Part shown: one piece after another, positions 7,001-13,921 of the stretch
Layout of the letters: every line of letters begins with the position of its first letter
Numbering within the stretch: the first letter of the stretch is position 1
Assembly: GCA_016839845.1 (NCBI GenBank)
Contig: JAEOTL010000180.1
Span: 1-19,264 of the forward strand
Source of the DNA: Promethearchaeota archaeon
GTDB taxonomy: Archaea > Asgardarchaeota > Lokiarchaeia > Sigynarchaeales > SOKP01
Direction of reading: 5' to 3'
Length of the DNA stretch: 19,264 bases
The notes under the pieces: model-generated
The model's database searches: none
What the model was told of the DNA's origin: nothing
The model's input: the letters and a program-made list of their open reading frames with translations, nothing else
Translations under genes and position numbers: made by a program

Positions 7001-7570
7001 ATGACTAACAATTTATTTATAATTTTAAGGCATGCAGAAACGAAAGTAGAAAAAGGAATAAAGAATTCCAAATGGGAACTGTCATATAAAGGAAAACAGG
7101 AAGCGTTCAATCTTTCTAAACTAGATATTTTAAACGATGTTGACATCATCGTTACATCAAATGAAGATAAAGCCTATAAAACTGCTGTTCCCTTAGCGAA
7201 TAAACTTAAGAGAAACATTACTAGAGTGAAAGAGTTAAATGAGATAAACAGAGATAACGGTCAATTCCTTGAGAAAGAAGATTATCTATATACCATGAAG
7301 CGATGTATGACAGAGAGAGAGCAATCATTTAATACTTGGGAAACTGCGGATCGGGCATTAAATAGGTTTTCCAAGAAAATTCAGGAAATTGAATCACTGT
7401 ACAACAATAAGAAAATATTGATAGTTGCCCATGGAGTAGTTATAAACTTATACTTTGCTAAGGTACTAAGAAAAATGGACATTATATTTGAGAGATATTT
7501 AACTAATACATTCTGTGATTATGGTATAATTCAAAAGAATAAAGTTATAAAAGATATTTCCAAACTATAA
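7001..7570 (+). CDS. Histidine phosphatase superfamily protein (phosphoglycerate-mutase-like)
   Basis: This 189-residue protein has the branch-1 histidine phosphatase core. The phospho-accepting motif is L9-R10-H11-A-E-T, with the usual R-H-G changed to R-H-A as in many phosphatases of the SixA/CobC type. The second catalytic His is H144 in I-V-A-H-G-V-V. The S-P-x-x-R-A-x-x-T-A element reads S53-N-E-D-K57-A-Y-K-T-A, so the conserved Arg is Lys. It probably dephosphorylates a small metabolite rather than isomerising phosphoglycerate. Its start lies 6 bases after the UbiA-like stop and its own stop is 12 bases before the radical-SAM gene, so the three are co-transcribed. A polyprenyl or aromatic phosphate linked to the prenyltransferase is a plausible but unproven substrate. 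Confidence 0.8.
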   Translation: MTNNLFIILRHAETKVEKGIKNSKWELSYKGKQEAFNLSKLDILNDVDIIVTSNEDKAYKTAVPLANKLKRNITRVKELNEINRDNGQFLEKEDYLYTMKRCMTEREQSFNTWETADRALNRFSKKIQEIESLYNNKKILIVAHGVVINLYFAKVLRKMDIIFERYLTNTFCDYGIIQKNKVIKDISKL

Positions 7571-7582
7571 TATTGGTATTGG

Positions 7583-8626
7583 ATGAGTTCAAGATTCACA
7601 AAAAAATCGAAATATCAAAAACAATTAGGGGAAGGAATCTCTCAGTGTTTAATATGTGAAAGGAAATGTAAAATCGCCCAAGGAAAGTCTGGATTTTGTG
7701 GAACAAGAGTAAATATTAACAGTCAAATAAATACAATCGTTTATAGTTTAATCCCTGCCATATCTATTAATCCAATTGAAAAAAAACCACTCTATCATTT
7801 TTATCCAGGTTCTACTGCTTTAACTGTAGGAACTTATGGCTGTAATTTCTCATGCTTTTGGTGTCAGAATCACCATATTTCTAAACAGAATCCAAGTAAA
7901 GTTGAATTATTAAGATCTATAAAAGATTATTTATCTCCTAAAGAATTGATTCAATTGGCTTTGAAGAAGAAATGTCAAGGAACCTCTATTTCCTTCAATG
8001 AGCCAACATTACTCTTTGAATACTCACTAGAAGTTTTTGAATTAGCGAAAAAGCATGGGTTATACAATACATTTGTTTCAAATGGTTATATGACTGAGAA
8101 AGTTTTAGAAGATCTATCTAATGCGGGATTAGATGCTATAAACATTGATATCAAAGGAGGAGCAGAGATGAATAAAAAATATTGTGGAGTTGATGTAGAG
8201 ATAGTGTGGCGAAATGCAAAGATGGCCTTAGATATGGGATTGCATGTTGAAATTACTACTCTTCTTATTCCTCAAAGGAACACTGATCCTTCGACAATAC
8301 GTAATATCGCAAGGCGAATTTGTAAGGATCTAGGAGAAAATACGCCATTTCATCTCTCGCGATTTTTTCCACATTATATGTCAGATGATCATGGAATTTC
8401 CACCCCGACACCACTAGAATACTTAAAAAAGTGCCATGATATAGCTAAGAGTGAAGATTTGAATTTCGTTTACTTAGGAAATATGCCTACAACCGAAGAT
8501 GATGATACTATCTGCCCCCAATGCTCTAATATGGTAATTGAACGAAAAAATCTTGGAGTGAAAAGCCTTTATTTAGATGTAGATGGTAATTGTAAATTTT
8601 GTAAGTACCCTATATGTAGAGTTTAA
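7583..8626 (+). CDS. amrS: AmmeMemoRadiSam system radical SAM enzyme
   Basis: This 347-residue protein matches the radical-SAM member of the AmmeMemoRadiSam set (PflA-like, AmrS). An N-terminal Cys cluster C22-x2-C25-x3-C29-x9-C39 (the C-x-G-R/K-x-G-x-C-G-like region) precedes the radical-SAM [4Fe-4S] motif C87-x3-C91-x2-C94 (G-C-N-F-S-C-F-W-C-Q-N). The E-P-T stretch near residue 139 and the later N-I-D-I-K segment fit the SAM-binding barrel. The C-terminus adds a metal-binding-like knuckle with C311-x2-C314 and C337-x2-C340-x4-C345. Family partners are a MEMO-type dioxygenase-like protein and an AMMECR1 protein; neither is in the window. Here the gene ends an operon with UbiA-like and phosphatase genes, which suggests a joint pathway. 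The ATG at 7583 is the natural start. Confidence 0.88.
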   Translation: MSSRFTKKSKYQKQLGEGISQCLICERKCKIAQGKSGFCGTRVNINSQINTIVYSLIPAISINPIEKKPLYHFYPGSTALTVGTYGCNFSCFWCQNHHISKQNPSKVELLRSIKDYLSPKELIQLALKKKCQGTSISFNEPTLLFEYSLEVFELAKKHGLYNTFVSNGYMTEKVLEDLSNAGLDAINIDIKGGAEMNKKYCGVDVEIVWRNAKMALDMGLHVEITTLLIPQRNTDPSTIRNIARRICKDLGENTPFHLSRFFPHYMSDDHGISTPTPLEYLKKCHDIAKSEDLNFVYLGNMPTTEDDDTICPQCSNMVIERKNLGVKSLYLDVDGNCKFCKYPICRV

Positions 8627-8647
8627 TATTCTAGAACCTTTTTCAAC

Positions 8648-9790
8648 TTAGTTTATCTTTCCTATTATATTAATCCAATTAAGAATGAAATCCAAGGCCA
8701 GTTTTCTATTACCTACTTGACAATGACTAGCCCCATATTCTATTTCCGTAAATAAACGACAGGTTAGAGATTTTACATTTTTCAGTGCTTCTATTTGTTT
8801 ATAAAACAACTCGATTGGTATGAAATGATCCTTCGAACCAGCTAACAATAAAACGTCCTGGGTGATTTTATTTGAAATCTCCGCACATGTATAAGACCTT
8901 ATTTTTTGTAAATATTTAAAAGGTGTATTAACCCCCATGACAGCCATCCCATGACTTACACCCCAATTTGCGATTAAGCTCGTTTTCATACTGTCATACA
9001 TGATTTTATTTATGGTATCAACCTCGTTCTGATCAAGCAATTTTCTAAACATGTCTTGGGTCTCATTTCCCCCGGCACGAAGGATGACTTGAAAAAAATC
9101 ATAAATTATACCAAATACGACAACTCTAGTTATTCTTGGCTCAAAAGCAGCAGCTCTAAGACTTAAGTAACCGCCTAGCGAGATTCCTATTAAAATTACA
9201 TCACTCAATCCTAAGAAATCGAGGACTATTTTCATCGGCTTTTCCCATTCATGCGTCATGTGCAGTCTATTTTTAATACGTGCTCCACCTTGGCCAGGGC
9301 CCTCGAAAATAATAACTTCATATCCAGCATCATGGATATAAGACCCCATAACATATAATTCTTCTAAGAAACTATCATAACCTCCAAACATTACAATAGT
9401 ATCCTTTTTTTCATCATTTTTCAGATGGAATGCGGGTAAAAATGAATCCTCATATGGAATTTCAATCCTTTTATTTTTGGCACTTTCATATATCTGATAA
9501 AATAGCTCAATGAATTTATTATAGAGTTGTTCCTTATCTGGATCGTCCTGCGAAGCAAAAAATTCTGCTGATCTATATGCCATCGCAGCAGCAGTTAAAT
9601 TGTTTTCCTTTATTGCTTTATCTGCAAGTCCAAGGGTCTCTCGTTTCCAATCTGAGAAATCCTTTATTTTTAAGGAAATCTTTTTTACATCCTCGATATC
9701 TACTCCACCGGCTATCAATTTGTTCAATTGAAAGTTGATATTTGGTAGCTCATGTAACTCATAATATCCAACTGTAAAGTTATAATTCAC
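8648..9790 (-). CDS. Alpha/beta hydrolase with N-terminal helical cap (FrsA/DHPON-hydrolase-like)
   Basis: This 380-residue protein has an N-terminal helical region of about 110 residues followed by an alpha/beta hydrolase core. In the core, F135-G-G-Y forms the oxyanion region and E163-G-P-G-Q-G is the conserved turn seen in FrsA/dihydropseudooxynicotine-hydrolase-like enzymes. The nucleophile elbow is G202-I-S204-L-G-G, the acid D321 (K-D-H-F-I-P) and the His H356 (A-S-H-C). Carbon-carbon or ester hydrolysis of a bulky substrate is likely, but the substrate is unknown. Translation starts at a GTG (9788-9790), because no ATG is available and GGTGAT, a strong archaeal ribosome-binding site, lies 5 bases before it. 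The leader holds an 18-base repeat and short inverted repeats that overlap this site, suggesting control of expression. Confidence 0.82.
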   Translation of the reverse strand: MNYNFTVGYYELHELPNINFQLNKLIAGGVDIEDVKKISLKIKDFSDWKRETLGLADKAIKENNLTAAAMAYRSAEFFASQDDPDKEQLYNKFIELFYQIYESAKNKRIEIPYEDSFLPAFHLKNDEKKDTIVMFGGYDSFLEELYVMGSYIHDAGYEVIIFEGPGQGGARIKNRLHMTHEWEKPMKIVLDFLGLSDVILIGISLGGYLSLRAAAFEPRITRVVVFGIIYDFFQVILRAGGNETQDMFRKLLDQNEVDTINKIMYDSMKTSLIANWGVSHGMAVMGVNTPFKYLQKIRSYTCAEISNKITQDVLLLAGSKDHFIPIELFYKQIEALKNVKSLTCRLFTEIEYGASHCQVGNRKLALDFILNWINIIGKIN

Positions 9791-9793
9791 CTA

Positions 9794-9839
9794 TTATCAC
9801 CATTTAACAACGTGATCAAATTTATCACTATTTAATAAC
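9794..9839 (-). repeat. 18-base direct repeat and short inverted repeats over the hydrolase leader
   Basis: TTATCACyATTTAAyAAC occurs at 9794-9811 and 9822-9839 on the plus strand, 16 of 18 bases identical, starts 28 bases apart. Between and overlapping them, GTGAT (9812-9816) and ATCAC (9824-9828) form an inverted repeat around seven bases. Repeat 1, read on the minus strand, contains the GGTGAT ribosome-binding site of the 380-residue hydrolase (9796-9801). The array can therefore serve either as a two-site operator or as a leader RNA with alternative pairing. Confidence 0.55.
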
Positions 9840-9910
9840 CTAATCTATACATAATAATCTTTAATATTAAGGCTTAAAAATAAGAATTATAATACTCTTT
9901 TTTCTCATTG

Positions 9911-9922
9911 CAAAAATAAATA
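9911..9922 (+). promoter_or_regulatory. Possible TATA box of the tandem hydrolase genes
   Basis: AAAATAAATAAG lies 27-38 bases before the ATG at 9949. The spacing suits a leaderless start, but the sequence is only a fair TATA match. Confidence 0.3.
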
Positions 9923-9948
9923 AGTTATTTCAAGTTATAGAGTTTAAT

Positions 9949-10785
9949 ATGACTGAAGCTTTCGCTGATGCTAATGGGATAAAAATTTGTTATAAGAGTG
10001 AAGGTGAAGGCTATCCTGTAATTTTAATTCATGGATTCGGATCTAAAAAAGAGAGTTTTATGGGACAAATACCAATCCTTTCTAAAAGATTTCGAGTTAT
10101 AGCATTTGATGGGAGAGGCTCAGGGAAATCTGATCGTCCTAATTTTCCCTACACTATGGAAATGTTTGCTGATGATATCAAAGGATTAATGGATTATCTG
10201 TCAATTAAGAAGACCCACATGGTGGGACTTTCATTGGGAGGGATGATTGCTTCTAATTTCATATTAAAATATCCCCAGTGTGTAGATAAACTTGTTCTTA
10301 TTAACTCATTGCCAAAAATTCCGGAGCAGTTTGATCCTGAACCTTATATTCAAACTCGGATACAAGGATTGGAATACAGAAAGAAAGAACCCGTGAAAGC
10401 TTTTTGGCAAAGCACTCAATTTGGATTTCATCCAAAATTTAGAGAGGAAATGAAAGCTAATCCAAAAAAAAAATTCCATGGATTATGGTCAGTAGAAGAT
10501 CTTATTGAATATTACATGACTGATCCCCCTACACCTCAAGATATACGAAATATAGCATCTTCATTCAAAACACATTTTGCTTCTAATAGATTACATGAAA
10601 TAAAACATAAAACTCTACTTCTCACGGCTTCACATGATGCCCTAGTTCCAAAAGCAAGAATGCTGGAAATTCATAAAACAGTCCCGAACAGCACATTTAA
10701 GATCATCGAAGGAGCTGCGCATGAATCTCCTAAATCAAGAGCACCCGAGATAAATGAAGCTATTATTGAGTTTCTAGAGAAGTAA
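9949..10785 (+). CDS. Alpha/beta-fold hydrolase, copy 1 of tandem pair
   Basis: This 278-residue protein is a compact alpha/beta hydrolase. H28-G-F-G is the oxyanion loop, G57-S-G-K-S-D-R-P the conserved turn after strand 4, and G93-L-S95-L-G-G the nucleophile elbow. The acid is D230 in S-H-D-A-L-V-P, and H258 in A-A-H-E-S-P completes the triad. A cap of roughly 75 residues lies at about 125-210. There is no signal peptide, so it should be cytosolic. The family includes esterases, lactonases and C-C hydrolases; the substrate is not predictable. It is clearly paralogous to the next gene, with shared N-terminus and identical motif spacing, 63 bases downstream. The gene is divergent from a larger hydrolase. 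Confidence 0.88.
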   Translation: MTEAFADANGIKICYKSEGEGYPVILIHGFGSKKESFMGQIPILSKRFRVIAFDGRGSGKSDRPNFPYTMEMFADDIKGLMDYLSIKKTHMVGLSLGGMIASNFILKYPQCVDKLVLINSLPKIPEQFDPEPYIQTRIQGLEYRKKEPVKAFWQSTQFGFHPKFREEMKANPKKKFHGLWSVEDLIEYYMTDPPTPQDIRNIASSFKTHFASNRLHEIKHKTLLLTASHDALVPKARMLEIHKTVPNSTFKIIEGAAHESPKSRAPEINEAIIEFLEK

Positions 10786-10848
10786 ATAAGAAATCTTTTA
10801 ATGATTTAGTTCTTTTGAACATGTAATAAATAACCAGATTGATAAAAA

Positions 10849-11691
10849 ATGGTTGAAGCGTTTGTCAAAGTAAATGGTATTAATATTTGCTACGAGATTT
10901 TTGGGGAGGGAACACCCCTTATTTTAATTCATGGGTTTGGATCAAGCAAAGAGGCGTGGAAGTTAGCTCAAGTTGGCCCATTGTCAAGGTATTTTAAGGT
11001 TATAATCCTAGATAATAGAGGTGCTGGCAAATCTGATAGACCAGATGAGCCTTATCTTATGGAAATATTCGCACAAGATATTAAAGAATTAATGAATCAT
11101 CTCAGTATTGAAAAAGCACATATATTGGGGGGATCCCTAGGAGGAATGATCGCCCAAAGGTTCACATTGAACTTTCCTGAGAGGGTTAATAAGTTAATTT
11201 TAATAAACACTACTCCTAGCCTTCCAAAAAATCCGAGTGGGATTGAAATGTACAAAAATAGCAAAATTGCAAAATATCATGCTATTCTGGAAGATCCTGT
11301 AAAAGCATTTTGGGATTATGGGATTGGAGGGTATAGTCGTAACTTTAGGAAGATGTTAAAAGAAAATCCAAAAGCGAAGATTCATAATATGTTTACCGTG
11401 GAGGATTTAATAAGGGAAAATGCATATAATCCATCAACACCTCAGGACTCGATAAACCAGACAAATGCAGTGTTTCATTTTAATGTAACCGATCAACTTC
11501 ATGAAATCAAAAATGAAACTCTAATAATAACTGCGACTCATGATAAAACTCTTCCAAGATCGATGAGTGAGATCATTCACGAAAAAATCCCAAATAGTAA
11601 GTTCGTTTTAATAGAAAAAGCGGGACATGGTTCTCCCTATGAAAAAGCTCCAGAAATTAATGATCATATTATCAAATTTTTGGGTAAATAG
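10849..11691 (+). CDS. Alpha/beta-fold hydrolase, copy 2 of tandem pair
   Basis: This 280-residue paralogue of the preceding hydrolase has the same layout: H28-G-F-G oxyanion loop, G58-A-G-K-S-D-R-P, nucleophile elbow G94-G-S96-L-G-G, acid D232 in T-H-D-K-T-L-P, and H260 in A-G-H-G-S-P. The strongest divergence from copy 1 lies in the cap (about 125-210), where substrate choice is made, so the two probably act on different but related compounds. The first 30 residues and the last 50 are nearly co-linear with copy 1. The 63-base gap holds a weak TATA-like stretch (about 10823-10830), so it could be read through from copy 1 or from its own promoter. Confidence 0.88.
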   Translation: MVEAFVKVNGINICYEIFGEGTPLILIHGFGSSKEAWKLAQVGPLSRYFKVIILDNRGAGKSDRPDEPYLMEIFAQDIKELMNHLSIEKAHILGGSLGGMIAQRFTLNFPERVNKLILINTTPSLPKNPSGIEMYKNSKIAKYHAILEDPVKAFWDYGIGGYSRNFRKMLKENPKAKIHNMFTVEDLIRENAYNPSTPQDSINQTNAVFHFNVTDQLHEIKNETLIITATHDKTLPRSMSEIIHEKIPNSKFVLIEKAGHGSPYEKAPEINDHIIKFLGK

Positions 11692-11775
11692 CTTTTTTCC
11701 TAATAATTAGAAGCTTTAAATTTGATTCTAGATTTTCCGATTTAATTAAATTTTAATCTTATTTCTGGTTTTAAA

Positions 11776-13038
11776 ATGAATAATAACTCTCGGAACATAT
11801 CAATGGAAAAGACGAAATATCCTGCTCTAAGACCTTTATGGATTGGCCTATTAATTGACGTATTAGGATTTTACATAATTTTACCTTATATCCCTTCGCT
11901 TATCGGAATTTTCAATGCCACACCTACTACAATCGGGTTTCTTCTCGCAACTAATGCGGTATTTTCGCTATTTTCTGCTCCGATCTGGGGAAAGTTAAGT
12001 GATAAATTTGGACGTAGACCGATCCTTTTGATTGCAGAGGCGGGAACGTTTACAGCATTCCTAATTTTGGCTTTTTCTAATTCAATTCCAATGTTTTTCA
12101 TTGCACGGATTGTGGACGGTATTTTTGGAGGAAACTTTCCCCTTACCAAGGCCATTATTACAGACATCGTCCCTCCAAGAGATCGAGGTCTTCAAATGAC
12201 TAATGTTGGTGTAATTATGACTATAGCAGGGCTAGTTGCTCCGGGTTTAGGGGGATTTCTATCAGTTTTTAAGATTTTTGGTCCTCGTTATCCTCTGGCA
12301 CTATCTGGTTTAGTTTCCTCGTTTTTTTCTTTTCTAACAATTGTTACAACGTTCTTCTTTATCAAAGAATCGTGGCCTAAATCAAAACGAGAGAAAACTG
12401 CAAAAGAGGTTAAATTTAAAATTCACATCTTAAAGAACAAAGATGCGTTATATTTATTGACACAGTATGCTTTTCATACTTTTTCTTTTATAATGTATGT
12501 CTCCTCGTTGGCTGTATTCCTTACGATAATATTGGGGCTTGATACATTGGGTGTAAGTTTATTACTTACCATATCTGGGATTTCACGAGCAATTGTAAGA
12601 TTCACTTTGTTTAAACCAACAATGAGAAAGCTGGGTGAAAAGAGAATGAAAAGACTAGGATTATCAGTTCTGGTTGTGACTTTTTTACTTATAGGAGTTT
12701 TTAGTATCTTTTATGCTGAGCTCTGGATCTTTATAATTTTGATGGTTTTTGCAAGTTTTGGGGTATCTTGTTCACGAGGACTTTTATTAAGCGATGTGAC
12801 TCAATCTGTATCACCAAAAGAGATAGGAAAAATAAACGGGTACACTACAACCCTAGACAGTATTGCCCAAATAATGGGACCCATACTTGGAACAATCTTA
12901 TTAGGTATAAATCCTCTTTATTACGGAGCTATGATGGGAATCTTTGCTTTAGGAGCTTTCTTTATGGTATTTAAAACCGTCGTTCCTTTTATGCAGAAAA
13001 AGCAATTTAACCCATTAGAATCACCCCTAAATCGTTAA
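11776..13038 (+). CDS. MFS drug/metabolite exporter (DHA1, TetA-like)
   Basis: This 420-residue, twelve-span transporter carries the DHA1 antiporter set. A conserved Asp sits in span 1 (D28). Motif A in loop 2-3 is G72-K-L-S-D-K-F-G-R-R-P82. A motif B-like R111-I-V-D-G-I-F-G-G follows in span 4, and the span-5 antiporter motif C is G145-V-I-M-T-I-A-G-L-V-A-P-G-L-G-G160. Such proteins expel drugs or metabolites in exchange for protons; the presence of motif C favours export. A central cytosolic loop lies at about 198-215 (lysine-rich). Two starts are possible: the ATG at 11776 and one nine codons later (M10 at 11803). The region before span 1 is not conserved, so the choice is open. A T-rich terminator follows. 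Confidence 0.87.
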   Translation: MNNNSRNISMEKTKYPALRPLWIGLLIDVLGFYIILPYIPSLIGIFNATPTTIGFLLATNAVFSLFSAPIWGKLSDKFGRRPILLIAEAGTFTAFLILAFSNSIPMFFIARIVDGIFGGNFPLTKAIITDIVPPRDRGLQMTNVGVIMTIAGLVAPGLGGFLSVFKIFGPRYPLALSGLVSSFFSFLTIVTTFFFIKESWPKSKREKTAKEVKFKIHILKNKDALYLLTQYAFHTFSFIMYVSSLAVFLTIILGLDTLGVSLLLTISGISRAIVRFTLFKPTMRKLGEKRMKRLGLSVLVVTFLLIGVFSIFYAELWIFIILMVFASFGVSCSRGLLLSDVTQSVSPKEIGKINGYTTTLDSIAQIMGPILGTILLGINPLYYGAMMGIFALGAFFMVFKTVVPFMQKKQFNPLESPLNR

Positions 13039-13050
13039 TAATCTCATTAA

Positions 13051-13067
13051 TTTCTTTTTTAATTTTT
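13051..13067 (+). terminator. Oligo-T terminator after the MFS exporter
   Basis: T3-C-T6-A2-T5 begins 12 bases past the stop codon of the exporter gene. Confidence 0.4.
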
Positions 13068-13113
13068 AGTACTTGAATATAATTTTTTAACTATCTTATC
13101 TAATTATTATATT

Positions 13114-13899
13114 ATGAAAAAGGTTAAAGAAGGAATAGAGGGATCTCTCTCGGACAAACAAGAAGAAAAAGTAGTAGAACTTCCAGCAGCAGATTTCTTC
13201 AAGATTAATTTTATCTGTTTTCTAGTCCCTCTTTACTTATGTTTATGCCTTTTTCTACTGTTTGAGTACTTTTTTATTAATCTCTTTTCAATCCCTCCCT
13301 TCATCCATTTCCTTATATTACCTGGATTTTTTGTGCTCTTGTATTATTTGTATTTGATAATATTAATCGAAGTTTCTGCTTTATGGGTTCGAAGGTGGAA
13401 TAAGAAAACTCCTCCTCAGCAAGGAGTTTTTGCAAGAGTTCTTGATGACGTAAACAGTCCCGAGGGTAAGATGATTAAATATTATCATAAGCGGGGATTT
13501 ATTATTAAGTATCCGATGTGGCTTACATCAAAATCTCTCTTTCCCTGGCTTGTTAATAGAACGCTCAGAAGAATTAGCCATAATAAAATAGGGAAAAACG
13601 TTATCTTTTGTGATGCTTATGTGGGATTAGAATTTACTGACGTAGGTGATAATGTCTTTATTTATCCCTCTAGTGGTTATTCTAGCCATGCAGTTAACTC
13701 GATTTTTGGTAAATTAACGATATTAGAGGTAAAATTCGGAGAAAATACTACTCTTTATCCTGGCAATATAGCAGGTCCGAATGTTATAACGGAAGCTAAT
13801 AATGTAATTTATCCCAATAGCATACTTCATAAAAATTGGAGAGGTAAATCAGGAAAATACTACTATCAAGGGAATCCTGCTCGTCCTCTTGAGAAATAA
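13114..13899 (+). CDS. Two-span membrane protein with left-handed beta-helix (hexapeptide) domain
   Basis: This 261-residue protein has a charged N-terminal tail, two long hydrophobic spans (about 31-57 and 62-90) and a cytosolic part. From about 158 to 258, short I/V-G-x-N-V/T steps (I159-G-K-N-V, V177-G-D-N-V, F208-G-E-N-T) form a left-handed parallel beta helix. It ends with the hexapeptide-acyltransferase closing motif G253-N-P-A-R-P. A candidate catalytic His is H192 (S-S-H-A-V-N). The arrangement resembles the C-terminal Pls/PosA-type domain of membrane-linked acyltransferases that modify exopolysaccharides or are fused to adenylation enzymes. The acyl donor and acceptor are unknown. 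A TATA-like AATATAATTTTTT (about 13076-13088) lies 26-38 bases before the ATG. Confidence 0.72.
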   Translation: MKKVKEGIEGSLSDKQEEKVVELPAADFFKINFICFLVPLYLCLCLFLLFEYFFINLFSIPPFIHFLILPGFFVLLYYLYLIILIEVSALWVRRWNKKTPPQQGVFARVLDDVNSPEGKMIKYYHKRGFIIKYPMWLTSKSLFPWLVNRTLRRISHNKIGKNVIFCDAYVGLEFTDVGDNVFIYPSSGYSSHAVNSIFGKLTILEVKFGENTTLYPGNIAGPNVITEANNVIYPNSILHKNWRGKSGKYYYQGNPARPLEK

Positions 13900-13921
13900 C
13901 GGAAGATCATAGATTTTTTAT

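Noticed and set aside
11886..12167. Minus-strand open frame within the MFS exporter gene
   Set aside because: Antisense to a protein with motif A and motif C; no expression signals.
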